Shown here: positions 1-13,900 of the stretch, in pieces | Position numbering within the stretch: position 1 is the stretch's first letter | Layout: every line of letters starts with the position of its first letter | Assembly: GCA_000277445.1 (NCBI GenBank) | Contig: AJWJ01000346.1 | Location: forward strand, 1-24,940 | DNA: 24,940 nt | Reading direction: 5' to 3' | DNA from: Polysphondylium violaceum | Taxonomy: Eukaryota > Evosea > Eumycetozoa > Dictyosteliales > Dictyosteliaceae | Notes under the pieces: generated by a model | Database searches by the model: none | Told to the model about the DNA's origin: nothing | What the model saw: only the letters and a program-made list of their open reading frames with translations | Program-made: the position numbers and the translations under genes

Positions 1-456
1 CAATTGGAAAAAGAAGAAGAATCAAAATCAAAAGATTTATCTTCATTTAATAGAAATCTTTTAAATAATATTTATAATAGTAAAGATGAACAAATTAGTA
101 AATCAGCATCAACATCCTCATCAACTTCATCTACAAGTAATAGGAATAATAACAATAGAGATAGAGATAGAGATAGATATCCAAATAATAACAATAGTAA
201 CAATTATTATAAAAGAAATGATAACAGAGATAGAGAAAGAGATAGGGAATATGAAAGAGACAGAGAAAGAGAAGAAAAAGAAAGAAAATTGGAAATAGAG
301 AGATTAAAGAAAGAAAAGGAAGAAAAGGAAGAAAAGGAAGAAAAAGAGAAAAAGAAGTATGAAAGAAGAAATGATAGTAAATCAATTCAATTAGCAAGAG
401 AAAGATATTTATTAAGAAAACTAAAACGAGAGGAAGCATTGACTAGTTTTCAATAA
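1..456 (+). CDS. C-terminal part of a charged, NSRP1-like protein (5' end outside window)
   Basis: The reading frame is open from base 1 (frame 1) and ends at TAA 454-456; no ATG start lies in this frame near the left edge, so this is the last ~151 codons of a gene beginning upstream. What is visible: a Ser/Thr-rich patch, an Asn/Arg-Asp repeat tract (RDRDRDRY, encoded by GATAGA repeats around 155-180), then a Lys/Glu-rich helix of KEEKEEK repeats, and a non-repetitive C-terminus SIQLARERYLLRKLKREEAL. That ending resembles the C-terminus of nuclear speckle splicing regulatory protein 1 (NSRP1/CCDC55), which I recall as ...SARDRYLARQMAR; the RD/RE-rich tract also fits a nuclear speckle protein. 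The DUF2040 coiled coil that defines the family would lie upstream and cannot be checked here. AATAAA occurs at 455-460 and 465-470. It may instead be another RS/RD-rich splicing factor. Confidence 0.6.
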   Translation, partial: QLEKEEESKSKDLSSFNRNLLNNIYNSKDEQISKSASTSSSTSSTSNRNNNNRDRDRDRYPNNNNSNNYYKRNDNRDRERDREYERDREREEKERKLEIERLKKEKEEKEEKEEKEKKKYERRNDSKSIQLARERYLLRKLKREEALTSFQ

Positions 457-514
457 TAAAAACAAATAAATACTAGTCGTGTAGATGTGTATTATTGTAT
501 ATATAGATTATAAA
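457..514. terminator. Shared 3' region of two convergent genes
   Basis: Fifty-eight bases separate the stop codons of the NSRP1-like gene (+) and the GNAT gene (-). On the plus strand AATAAA signals lie at 455-460 (overlapping the stop) and 465-470. A small inverted repeat GACTAGT (441-447) / ACTAGTC (472-478) spans the end of gene 1. On the minus strand no exact AATAAA is present in these bases, so the GNAT transcript may use a variant signal or one inside the neighbouring gene. Confidence 0.45.
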
Positions 515-1274
515 TTATTTTAAATCTGGCTTTATTGATTGTGGTGGTCTGGATAAAAATGTAATTTGAGGTACTTTGTCAAGTGGAACATCGCCAACAA
601 GTGGTAAACTTTCGTGGCCAATGATTTCAAATCCATGTTTCTTATAGAATGGTATATTGCTTGCATCTGTGCACTCTATATAACATTTCTTTTGTTCTCT
701 ATCCAATTTGGCAAACACTTGATTCAACAACTTTGATGCCAATCCCTGTTTTCTGTAATTGATATTTGTCGACAACACCAATAAATAGTATCCACTAATA
801 CCATCATACTGACAAAATCTTTCGGAAAAGAATTCTATAGTTATTATGTTAGCTTGTTTGTTAATATACAGAAAGATTGATCATTCGTGTGCAATTGAAA
901 GTGGTTGTTTAGTTACCTTCAAGTTTCATAAATCTTTCATAGGTTGTTGTTAAATTTCGTTCGAGTAAAAGTGTTTTCTGAGACTCTGTAAAGACGTCCC
1001 AGAGATCCTCTGGCCATGGGTTTTCGGGTGGAATCATGAGCATCACAGATTGTAGTTGATCAGAGAGAGAATAGGATTCATTGAAATGAATGGTTTGGTT
1101 GATGAATGCCGCTTGCATATTTCTAATAAACATCATTCGAGTCTCTGGGTCGGTAATCTCATAAAACATGTAATTTAAATAAGGGTCCAAGGCAAACGAG
1201 GTCGTATTGATGTCCACCACCTTTTCAACTTGGTCCAATGTAATTTTATACAACTCTGTAGTATCGGTACTCAT
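515..1274 (-). CDS. GNAT-family N-acetyltransferase
   Basis: Two exons on the minus strand: 1274-917 (start ATG at 1274-1272) and 834-515 (stop TAA at 517-515), joined across an 82-bp GT-AG intron; the product is 225 aa. The joined sequence runs ...FMKLEEFFPKDFCQYDG, continuous with no stop. The GNAT acetyl-CoA site (motif A) is in exon 2: a beta strand YLLVLSTN followed by YRKQGLASKLL, matching the (R/Q)xxGxG/A loop and helix that hold the CoA pyrophosphate. Motif B follows (CYIECTDASNIPFYKKHGFEII, the usual strand then N..FY...GF pattern). The N-terminal half (DP..NYMFYEITDPETR) resembles the little-characterised eukaryotic GNATs that acetylate small molecules rather than histones; the substrate cannot be told. 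No signal peptide or membrane segment is seen, so it is probably cytosolic. It converges on gene 1 (58 bp apart) and diverges from the RNF213-like gene. Confidence 0.85.
835..916 (-). other. Intron of the GNAT gene
   Basis: An 82-bp intron on the minus strand with donor GTAACT (916 downward) and acceptor CTATAG ending at 835. The phase (one base before, two after) rebuilds a Glu codon. Reading through meets a stop at the second codon (GGT AAC TAA). Downstream of the splice the frame continues into acetyl-CoA-binding motif A, which supports the junction. Confidence 0.85.
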
Positions 1275-1952
1275 AGTATTGTTATAATGCTGTAGTAGTG
1301 TATATATCTATATCTATCTTGTGTATTAGCCCACACTATATATCTGTTTATTTATATTTGGGACAAATCTTGAAAAATTCAAAAATTAACCGTTTTTTCA
1401 GGATGATTTTTCTATAAACTTTTTTTTATTTTCTTTCTTTTTTCCCGTGATAAGATACGCATAAAGGTTGCAAGTCATGACATCATTTTATAGAATATAA
1501 TATATATCTAGTTATTGCATTGCCTAAATTACACTTTACTTTTTATGACCTATTTGTTTATCCACCAAAAATATCTTTTGTCTTTTGTATTATTAGTGTG
1601 TAATACTAAAAAGTTTTTTTTATTGAAAACCATCTCATTCTTTGTACGATTTTCATAGAGTATCTTTTAGCCTTCTCCCCTTCACAGAAACGTTAAATTT
1701 AGAAATTTTTTTAAAAATAGGGCCAAAAAGGGCTTGGTCCAAAAAGAAATGTTTTTTTTTTGCAAAAAATTTCATTTTCTTGTGGGTGCTACGAAAACCT
1801 CAAAAGACAAGATATTTTTCGTTTTTTTTTTTTTGTGATCGTTTGAACTAAAATAATACGCTGTGATTGCCTCACACGTGGCATTGTATTTTAACTCAAC
1901 CTTGTATAATAAATATAATACACTATCTTTGTGTGTGTAATAGTAGAACAAA
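1275..1952. promoter_or_regulatory. Intergenic region between divergent GNAT (-) and RNF213-like (+) genes; putative bidirectional promoter
   Basis: There is no ATG-initiated coding frame of substance in these 678 bases. Visible elements are long T tracts (around 1418-1445 and 1822-1834), the palindromic E-box-like CACGTG at 1875-1880, about 70 bp before the start of the large gene, and TA-rich stretches close to both ATGs. A less AT-biased island at about 1640-1815 contains GGGCCA (about 1720) and TGGTCC, which could pair as a 6-bp stem including one G-U. T tracts with TA-rich DNA are the normal promoter environment in dictyostelids; which element acts for which gene cannot be read from sequence. 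Confidence 0.4.
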
Positions 1953-4900
1953 ATGGATATTGAAGATAATAAAATTCAATTTCAAAAGACACTTGTAAAG
2001 ATTAAAAAGACAGCAGATAATTATCAAGGGGGAGTATTGATTTTACTCAAAGATATAGTCACGCTGATCAAATACAACAATGAGCAAACAAATACATTAA
2101 ACTTGGAGGTCAAGTATCTGTTGTTAGAGTCTTTTGGATTCATGATCAATCATAAAAGTTTTCAAGATTTTCAATTTAAAAAAGGCTCGTTTGATGATAT
2201 AGTTTTATCACTACAGCAACTATCAAATCATTATCCATTCATATCACTTTGTATATCACTTGTATTATTAAAAAAGTAAATATTCATTGGGTTGTAATAG
2301 ATAGATACTCTAAATATTAACATTAACACCATTTATAGTTATAATAGCAATCAAGATGCCATTGAATTGGATTTTCTCAAGAATTTAATCATCAAACATT
2401 TACAAAATAAATACTTTAATCAGGATGATATGAGTAGTATGGATGATGAGGAGGATATTAATACTGCGAATGAAGAAACAAATGACGTAAAGAAATTATT
2501 TACTAGTACTACCAAAAATATTCAACAACGTAGATTAAGATTCCTAGAGACTCAAATTCTTGGTGATTTATTTTTAAACTTTTTTTCAACCTATACAACC
2601 TATTTAAATAGTAATGGTAGCGGTGACAGCTTTGATTTAGATAACGATAAACATGTTGAATTCAATACAGTGTTATCTTTATTTACTATTGATATAACAA
2701 CAACAAGAAATCAAGTTTTAAATAAGAATTCAAACAGAAACTCTCAATTGGAATGGTCTCTCAAGTTTATTAAAAATTTAAATAACGATATCTTTTTAAA
2801 CTTCTATCAATTAATACCATTTAACAAGATTGAGTTTTTTAAATTGTACATTAAAAATGTAAGTGTGGAAACTTTATTGTTTTTTAAAATATAATTAAAA
2901 CTGATTTTTTTAATATCTATGATAGGATATTGAAATCAATAGAATATTTTCATTATTACAAGTTACATTAGAGAGTGACAAGAATCATATGGTGGATTAT
3001 TTAGTAGAGTTTTATATAGAGCACTCAAAATCAAATCTTTTGATTGATTTATTTAATATTTCAAGTAATATTATCAATTTTTCAGAATCTTGCAAATCAA
3101 AAATTGGTTTTCAATTATTTAATATCTTTATACAAAATCCATTTGATTTTATAAAACAATTTCATTTATTCTTTTCAAATAATATATTTCAATCAAATTT
3201 TAGATCTATTCTATTACCTATCATTAAAAAGAATTGTAATAATTTAAATTTATTAGATATTAAATAGTAGGTAGATTATTAATACTAGGTAAAAACAACA
3301 ATTCATGCTAATAATATTAAATATATAGTTTATTATTAGAAAGAGATTTATATAAATATTTATTTGGTGAAGAAGATCAAATTCTAAATCAAATTAATAT
3401 ACCAACAAAATTAAATTTAGAAACTCAAGAGATATTTACTCTTTTATCAAATATAAATAGTCTCAAGATTTCTCAAATTTTATTATCAACTTTAAATTTG
3501 CATCAACTATTGGAATTTTCAATCAAGGATTTGAATCATTTAAATCCTTTATCATTTAGTTTTGCAATTAAAAAAGTATTATTACTATTAATTATAATAA
3601 TAGAATAATTTATTAACAGTTTTAATAATTTAAAAATTAGAAATATGATATTGAAAAGGAATTTGGAATTATAAATGAAATTATAAAATTTGAAACAACC
3701 TCAATATTAGATCAAAAAACAAATCATTTTAAAGCAATTTGTCAAACTTTGGTAGATATTTCTATCGATGATTTTTCAATTATTGAATTAATAGAAAATA
3801 TAAACCCAGAATCAATATTATGGTATCTATATTTAATTAAATATATAGAACTAAATCAAAATTCAATTAGAATAGATGTAATAATCAAGAGTTTATTTGA
3901 AAAGGAATCATTTAAATCATTTTATAGCAAAAGTAGTAATAGTAACAGTAATAATAATAATCAAGAATATTTTAAAAAATTACAATTTTTATTAAATAGA
4001 GTAGTTCAAGTACAATTTATTAAAAGAATAGAAATCATATCAATCAATTATGAACCAGAATTAAGAGATGAATATAATAATATATTGGAGATATTAAAAT
4101 TGTTTGATAAACAGGGATCATTTCAAGAAGTAGAGATTTTGGAGGCAAAATATCATCAAGACAAAAAATATTATCCTTTGTTTTTAAAATATGTAGATTT
4201 TATGAAAAGATTTGGTTTCTCTGCAAGTGACTTTATAGTAGGGCCTAGAGAAGTTTTTAAACAAATTGATCAATATTCAAATTATTTTCAAACAAATAGT
4301 AGCAGTAGTTCAACAACAACATTTACAATATCATCTTGGGAAAATATCGTAGAAATCATTGAATTTATTGGTAGTTTTAGATTAAACAAAATAACAATAT
4401 TTTCAATTCTCTTTGAAGATTTTAGTACCACTGAAAAGAATATCAATCAATTGGTTAATTTGGTGAAAATGTATTTTAAAAATATGATAAATGAAATCTC
4501 CTTGCCATTAAACCTAATATTGGAAAGAATTTTAAATGATCCTTTGATAGATTTAAAGAGAGAGTTTGAATTTATTTTATCCTTCCACAACATTCAAGAC
4601 AACGAGATATATAATGAATGGATCAAAATCATTGATACCGCTCGTATGTTTTTCATATTCAATAGAGATATTCAATACTTTATTCAATATCTCAACAACT
4701 CTAAAGATTATATCTCAATCAAAGACATTGATCAATTTAATGAAAACTTGGCAAGCCTTAAACAACTCTCTAGCATCAATCCAACAGTTTCCCTCGATAT
4801 TAATAATCGTATCAATCAGCTTATAGGGTCCAACAACATCTACCACTTACAACTCTTCCAAGGTATAAGCAAGACTCTTTTGGAATGGTTTTCAAAGTTT

Positions 4901-7900
4901 AATGATATTCAAAACTTTGTTAGTCAATGCCAAATTATCAATGATAGATTATCAATGGAGTTAGATAGATCAGAAAACACAACTCTTGTCAATAATGCCG
5001 ATTATGCATTCAAATCAATTGCTAGTTTTGTTTCTTATTTCAAACAATACTACCGTACAGAGCCAGTGAAAACTAGATTAAATACTTTTGCAGATGTGTT
5101 GGCATTCTTTAATACAAGTTTTCCTGATCCAAACAAGGCCGTGTCTTCATTCACCATTCTCAACACTGTTACAAAGAATATAGATAAAATCAAATTGATT
5201 TTTGAATCCTATACATTAGACGATTCAAAGAATGTAGCTAAAATTGTTCAAATGATTGTCAATGAAAATATTAAATTTATCTCTAATATCGACTCTTGGT
5301 GTATAGTGGCCAACAACGTATCATACAGTCAAGATTTAATCGATGACTTGTACAGAGGCTTGGATTTAGCCACTTGGCAAGAGAAAAACAAAACTTGGAT
5401 CAACACATTTAAAAAGTATTATAAAGATATCAAAAAGATTCACAAGATTCATCAACAATTGATTGGTATAAACCACCCAAGCTATCCCCATGGAACCATT
5501 CAAGTATCGATTCAGGGTGGCGAGCAAAATACATTTTCAGAAAAGATTGTTAAACTGAAAAATCAATATAATGATTGGTTGGATAAAGTAAATAGATTAC
5601 CAAATCAATTGCTATTACTCAGACCTCATGGCATTTCATCGTTTTACAACATTATCGATAAATATCTTTGCTCCCTAGATAGCGAAACAATATTAGTTCT
5701 TGACCAAATCTCTCAGCTATCAAGTTTAATATATCCATATATTCAATATTGTTTTCCAGCAATACAAAAGATGGATGAAAGTTTAATAATAGCAACAATC
5801 AACAAAAACATTAAGCTAAAGTCCACCCGTAATACTTATGAATTTTTATTAATATTCTTTAATTTCTTTGAATCAGAATTGAAATTAAAATTAAATTTTA
5901 ACAACAACAACCCGACCGATAATAATAATTTAAAGATTATTAAAGTTAAAAACTATAATAATATTTATAATTGTTGCTTTTTGGTAAATGGAAATACTCC
6001 ACCGCATCCAAGTCAAATTTTTTTTACAAATCCCCAAGAAGACTTTGATTATCAAGCCTTTGAAAAGATTTCGAATCTCGATCTTTATCCATTAAATTAC
6101 TTTTTAATAGGTGTATCAAAAAACAAACAAGATCTCTTTCAATGGATTTCAAAACAAAATTCAAAGAAATCTTGCAACTGTATCTATATTATCGTATCGA
6201 TCAATAACAATAGCGACTTTATGGACTTTTTGAATTATATTACAAATATAGAAATCAAAGATACAGACTATACACAATTTAAAAACTATTATCAAAGTAA
6301 CAAGTTTAGTATCAAGTCTTCCATTCTAACTGGCAAAGGGAAAACTTTTTATTTCAAGAACCATTTAATCAAAAACTCTGACGCAAGTCAAGAAACTCTT
6401 GTATATTATCTTAGACCTGGATGGGACAGAAATGAATTGATCACTAAGCTAAATCAATTAAAATCAAGCAACAAGAAAAAGGTACTTCTCTATTTTAACA
6501 TCTCTAGCTTTTCTAGTTTTGATAGAGCCAATATATTTTTCTACTCTTTTCTTTTATTTGGGTCAATGATGGATTTAAACAATCATCAATTATTTAGTCT
6601 CTATGGTATAGAAATTAATCTCTATATCGAGTTTGGCGCTAGTTTAGAATCAAGTATTGGTGAAATTGAATATATCAACAACTCTTTTCCTCTTCTGTAC
6701 TACCTTTCCAACACTGTCACCTGTAAACTTGATTGGGTCATCAATGAACTCGTATTAAAATGCTTTAGATATGTTTACTATATCAAAGACTTTAATTTTG
6801 ATTACTCTAGCGAAATTGAATTCTTTCAAAAACCTCAACAAGTCAACACAAACTTTACCGAGCCCTATGGATTAAAGGAATTCTCTCAAGATATTAAACA
6901 GCTACTAGAGAACCAATTCCCAGCCAACTATTCATTCCCCTCAATTGAATTTCTATTGGACAACAACTATCTCCATGAAAGAAAGGCATTTTTCCTTTTG
7001 CTAAATGAAAAGTTGAAATACTTTGATGTTTTTATCGATAATAACACAACTCATCATTTTGATAGTATTGGTAAACTATTCCCCTGGGTCTTGTTAGAAT
7101 GTCTTTGGTTGACTTGTCCTAAAACATATATCAATTCAAACCATAACATATGGGAGAATCCACCAACTATTTCAAAGACTCTGGTAAATCACGCAAAATC
7201 TAGGGTATTAAAGGATAGAGTAGAACCTACAGATGTCCATATGGTTGAGTTTATAGACTTTAATCAAAATTTCTCCAAATATCAAAAGTCGATTGATAGA
7301 TATGCCACCGTTAATCTTTTTGATCCAAAATGGGCACAATATATCTATACATTGGAAAACAAAATTGATTTCTTTCAACTTATCGGAAGATTCTTTTCTA
7401 TTGATACATTCACAAAGAACCCTTTAATTTTGGAAAAGATTTGCTCAGATTCAGGTTATATATTAACACCAGAGTTTGGACTTAGATTGGTTATTCTCCA
7501 TGACAAGCTGAAATATCAAAAGTCAGTGGTACTCTCTGGTGGCACTGGTGTGGGTAAAACTAAAATGCTATACTTTTATTCTCTCATCCTAAACTATCAA
7601 TATGTTCAAGAAACTCAACATCAATTCAATTTAAATTTCATTAAAGAGTTGAATAGAATCGTAGAAAAGAGAAACACTCCATCAATTAGTAAGATTCAAA
7701 ACGTTGGTGAAATTCATAGGATACCAGAGTTGATTGAAGACATTGCAAGAGACAAGCCTATAGCTGCAAAGGACTTTGTGAATCAAATTGGTGATTTTAT
7801 TATGAATTTGTTGTCAAAGAATCATTTGGTAAACATTTCAAAGAACTCTCAGCTTTCAATGTTTGAATCCAAATTAAAGAAAGGGTCATTCACGCTTGAA

Positions 7901-10900
7901 GATGCTAAAAGCTTTAGTAAAATGGCTTGCAACCAATTAAACTATATCAAAGTATATCATAGATTTGTTATGCATCTCAAGTATACAAGTGACCTCTTTA
8001 AACAAGATTTATTAGACATTTTCCAAGATGCCAGACACCTATTGTCAAGCAATAGTGACATCAAGATTCTCATCTTTATCGACGAGTTTAATACGAGTCC
8101 TTTAGACACCCTTTCCATTATCAATGAGATATTTATGGATAACACAGTTGATGGCAAAGAAATACCACCCAATATCTATTGGGTTGGTGCCATGAATCCA
8201 TTGACAAAAATCAATCCAGAGTCCTCTCTTGCAGGCAGTAGTATAGATTTTACTGGTGTAGAGAATGCAGAGCTACACAATAATGTATTCATCGTGCAGC
8301 CCACTCCTCCATCTATGAACAAGATTCTATTCAATTTTGGTGAATTCTCTCAATCAAATGAAAGACCATTTTTGGATTGTCTCTTTAAAATTAAGCACAA
8401 AGAGTTGGATAAATCATTCTCTCAACATTTAATTGAAGTAATCACAGAATGTCAATCATTCCTCAGAAATGGATTCATAAGAGACACTAAAATCCATCCT
8501 TCCATTCGTGATGTAATGCGTTGCTCCAAACTTTACGAATTCTTTACAACAGACTCTGTTGGTGTACAAATGCTTTTATCCACAAACTTTTTCACCAAAG
8601 AAGAAAAAAACTCTTATTTTGAAGAAAAACAAAAACAACACTACCTCAACCTCTCGCTTTCTCTCTCCTCCTCCCATATAATGACCTCTCCAGTGGTACC
8701 AACTTTTCTATTAAACAAAGATCTATTACATTGGCTCTCACTCATTGCCTCCATTTGTATTTGTTATTACCAGAGAATTCCTACAAACTTTAGAAAACAA
8801 TTCAAAGAAAAGATTAGTCTTTGGTTAGCAAATCGTATGGACTCTTGTTTAAAAGCATTTACCTTTACAAAGATTTTCAAAGAAATTGTCGATGGTTTTT
8901 CCGATAAAATTAAACCAAAGATTCCCAAAGGTGTGGCTTTGACTCAATCACTTCAATTAAATATCTTTACCATGATTGTTTCAATTAAAGCTGGTATTCC
9001 TTTATTGATTGTTGGTCCTCCAGGTTGCAGTAAGACATTGAGTCTTAGTATTGTGATTGATATTATGAATGACAACAAAGTAAACACTAGAGAAAAATCA
9101 AATTTAGATAAAGGAGTTTTCCTCGATATGCCCAACATCTATACTCTTAAATATCAATGTACTCCGTACACCTCTGATGAAGAGATTAAAAAGAAATACA
9201 CTCAGGCTATAGGACATCAAGACTTTTTCCTTCATACAAAGCATGTTGTATTTTTAGATGAAGCTGGTTTGATTAAAGAGCAAGAGGCCCCCATGAAAAT
9301 TCTTCACGACTATCTAGATAAAGAGCAACACGTAGCAACAGATAAGAATATCAGTAATATAGAAACCGTTATCTTGTCAAACAAAATTCTAGATGCTGCC
9401 AAGAATAACAGAATGTTGATTTTAATCCATTCCGATAATATAGACTCTAAAGACGAAGAGATTCTTGTGTCAACTTGCTTGCCAATGATTGATAAACTTG
9501 GTGATCAAGAAATGAAAAAGAAAATTACTCATGCTCTTTGTCAGGGCTACAGATCTGCCAACCAATTTACCAAAGATACTAAAGAGAATCTTTTCCACCA
9601 AAGAGATTTTGTCTTTTTCCTAAGACATTTGAATAGAACATTGGAGAGAAAAGATACACCAACCATCACCTCTGATATTTTATTGGAATCTTTGGAAAGA
9701 AATTTCAATGGCATAGACTTTAATAGCTTTAAATCTTTGGCCCAGGTGTTTTTCAATGGATTTGGATTTACAATGAATTCTCTAGAGAACAGAATCATTG
9801 ATAGAATACAAGACTCTTTATCTGAATCTCTTGATCTTGCCAACAATCCAAACAACTCTGCATTTAGATTCATCATGATTATAGATCCCTCTGACAATGA
9901 GTCGTCTCTTGCCATTCTCAAAGAGATGAACAAGAATGCCAAAGTCATTAGAGTGGGTGGATTCCATAATGATACTACTATCTCTTCATTGGTTGATTTA
10001 TTCTCTGAAATTAAAAGAGAGATGACTAGTGGTGGCACAGTGATTCTTGTAAATACTCAAATCATTGATCAATGTTTCTATGATGTATTTAATAGATATT
10101 TTATTACTCTTTCCTCCAAAGAGAATGAAGTATCACTCTGGGCAACAATATCTTTTGGTACACACACTGTGCACCAAAAGGTTCATCCCAACTTCAAGAT
10201 TATTGTATTGCAGCCACTCTCCACTCTCCACAACGTCCAATTGCCTTGGCTCAATAGATTTGAAAAGTACCAATTGACCACAGAAACTTTTGTTGAACAC
10301 TATTTCCTATCCAACAAACAAACCCGTCCATATAAAGCTTTATTGGAATCAACCAATTTCTTTATCTCTAATTTCCAACAAAATGAAAAGTTTTATCTAT
10401 TTGGCCATCAATCAGGTACAAATCACTCGCTAGTCTACTCTATGTTGTATAAACAAAGCTCAATGAACCCCATTAGAGACTCTAACCTCAAGCTCCTTTT
10501 ACTTGGCAAACCGGAAAAGATTTTGGATTGTAAATGGATTCCCTATATGAATGAATACATCTTTGATCAAGAACATCTTAGTATTCTCAACTTTATTAAA
10601 TCATTGACCAACAATGAAAATAGAAAAAAGATGTATACAATCTATACAAGATCATCTATAGATCTATATAATCTTACAAGCCAAGCCGATCAATTCAATG
10701 TCCTCCAAATGAGTAAATTTAAATCATCCATCTCTTTGAAAAAGAAATTGGTTTCATTCTTTGATGAAGAGAGTGCAAGCTCTCTACCAATTACTCTATT
10801 GGTCTGTGATATGAAAGAGACCTTGACTTCACAAATTAACTCGGTTGTGGATCTTTATAATCAACTCAAAGATAATAATCAAAAATCATTGATTCTTATA

Positions 10901-13900
10901 CTCCACTATCCACACGAGCTATTGATCTCTAATCAAGTCAAATTTTCCGTCAACTATATTCATCCAATGGAGTACATGTACATAGACTCACTTGGTATCA
11001 ACAATGATAACGATGACATAAAATCATGGATGGCCAAAGGATTTGGTTTGGATACTCTTCTCAAGAACCAATCACTCTATGAAATATTAAAGCCATTGCT
11101 ATTCAATCAAATATCTAGCATTGTTAAACATAATATTAAATTTGACTCCAATGATGCCGAAACTCTCGACAAAAACTCGATTAAACAGGAAATTTTAAAC
11201 ACATTTTACGAACATCCCGAATGGTGCAAGGAAATAATCGACCTCTTTATCACCCAACATCAGCAAAGTGGTAGTTTACAAAATGTCTTTTCCATTGTTC
11301 TCTCTGAATGCTCTTCTACAATATCAAGTGGAAACTCAATGGGCAACTCCTTTATCGACCTGATCAAAGAATCTATGAGCATCTATTTACATCCTGTATT
11401 ACTAAAGGTGATCAGAGCTCTCTTTAGTCAAAGTAGTCTCAAAAATATCTCTCCAGATTCTGATCAAGACTATTTTGTAAAATTATTCATAAAGAGTCTT
11501 GTAATCAAGCTATCGTCTTCAAGATCAGATCCTATTGTCATTAGTCGTAATCAAGAAGATGAAGAATCTATTGACTCTATAATTCTTTATGATCAATTAT
11601 CCGACAACATATTCTTGTTGATTGATAAAATTGTAAATGAATTTAGAACAAAATCTACAATCTCTGCTCCTTCTCTTTATAATAATAGTAATAACAATAA
11701 CAATAACATAAAATTAAATGAATTGGGATTACAACAAATGGTACAAAAACTTGAAGAATCTATAAAGAAATCAAATATGAATGATTTAATCAAGTTTATA
11801 GAAAGCAAATCAGAGATTAGGGAATCTATTGTCCAAGAGTTTTTGATCAAAACTGTAAAGATACTCAAGCCCTCTAAATGGTTAGGCCTATTCCAAGAGA
11901 TTATCGATATATTAACTAAACAATGGAGTTCTTTTTCATTTGCTAAATATTGGTCTTTATACTATGTCCAACAAGATCTTTTATCATTCATTAATGATAT
12001 TGTAGATTGCCTCTATGGAATATTGGAAAAAGATAACAAGAAAACAAGAGACCAACTCTCTGCTGATATTATTCAATGTTTAAAGAGTAGTGGCAGTGGT
12101 AGTAATGATCAAGTTCAAAAAGAAATGATGAAATTGGTAATTAATAGATTTAGTGATAGATTCAATCAATTCTTTGCCACCTGGGAATTGAAATTGAAAA
12201 AAGAGTCTCAAGAATCGACAGAGGTATTCTTGTCAAGTTTAGGTGATTGGACTTTTAAACTTTCAATTATTTTTAATATCTATCCCATCGAAAAGTTATT
12301 AAAGAATCTATTAGATGTTGAGCCAACCCTTTTCACCAAATCCACTCATATTTATTACAACTACTACTTAGCCCTTTCAATTTTCATCAAGAATGCAACC
12401 ATTTACAAAGATCAGTTTATTAGCGAAAAACAAAATGTTGGAAGTAGTTTCTTGGAGATTTTTGAAAAGTGTGATCGTACAAACAATGATTTATTTATGT
12501 TGGATATTATAAAACCTTTAGTTCCATTGAAAAAAGAGAATATCATTGAATTTATGATGGTCTACACTTCTCCTAAATACAAAATCCCCCAAGAATGGGT
12601 AAAGCAAATCATTATGGATATTATTGAAAGCACAAGCCAAAGAGATATTATGGAAATTGTTGAAATGGTCAAAGATAAAATTGGTTCTTCCATTTACTTT
12701 ATCCCCGATGTCTATAGTAATCATGCAGACTTTTTAAATACAAAGATATTAAATATTAGTAGTATTGATGGAAATGGTAGTCATTTTGGTATCATTCACA
12801 TCCTTTACAATACTTTACTAGATATTCAATTTAAATTGAATGCCGATGGTAAACAAGGTTTACTTATAGATATTAATCAACTCATTAAATATCAAGTCGA
12901 GAGTCAAGATCTCTACTCCAAACTATACTCCTTGGTCCTATGTAGAATAGTAATGGACCAATTTATTGACCACCTCGACACCAATTGCAGTAATAACTTT
13001 GAAGAAAAAAATCTTTTCAAAATCTTGACCAACTATCAAAACTCTTTGTATCTTACCTTTATCTTACAGCCCGATAAAGGTCAACCAAACTTTATTCAAA
13101 ACTCTTTGAATCAATTTTACTTTTTAAACAAATTAAAATGTAAAAACTCTAATCTATTTGACAGCTTTATCCAATCGCGTCAGATAATGGAGGACGTTGG
13201 TTTATTGAATCTATTTGAATTCAAGATAGAGAGTCCCGATCTTGCCAATACTTTGTTTTCTATATTAAAGGCATTTAATCCACCAAAACAAGGTATCATC
13301 TCGTCCACCAAATCTTTACCAATCTTTAGTGACACACACTTTAAATTGTTTAAATATTATGATGAAAAATCAAATGTGCTTAGTGTATCAAAAGATTTCC
13401 CAAAAATCTTGGAATTCATTAGATTGTTTAGAAAATTCTTTTATCTCAGACTACCTAGAGACTATTTACACCGACCCATTCAAGATGCTTTTGATTTACT
13501 AGTTCAATTTGAAACCAAAGAATCTATTGATACTCTACTCTTGTCTTGGAACCAATGCAAATCTTTATTACAACTTGATGAATCCACAACTACCCTCTCT
13601 AAAATTGTATCCTTTTCCACCGCACTTGGATCCACTGGTAACACTGCTTTTTCAAAAGATGTATTTTCATTGCTTTTTAAAGAATGGAAAGAGATTACTG
13701 ATCAAATATTAAATCTAAAAAATGATTATCTTGAAGAGAATGATGAATTTATTAGACCTCAATTTAATCAAATATTTGGCTCAGATGGTAGTGCACATAG
13801 ATATGATAAATACTTGGGTTCAAACTATAAAGAATACCTCTTATTTTGTATGGACTTATCTATAAAGTATCAAAATGATGTATCATTGTTACAAAAAGAT

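Noticed and set aside
131-439. Long minus-strand frame opposite the first gene (Leu/Phe/Tyr-rich)
   Set aside because: It is the antisense shadow of a purine-rich KEE/RD repeat tract; composition alone keeps it open.
1642-1851. Possible 69-codon coding frame in the divergent spacer
   Set aside because: It begins at TTG rather than ATG, is Phe/Lys-rich from T and A runs, and resembles no family.
7957-10038. Several minus-strand frames of 60-160 codons inside the AAA+ gene
   Set aside because: They lie antisense to well-conserved AAA domain coding sequence and have no family resemblance of their own.
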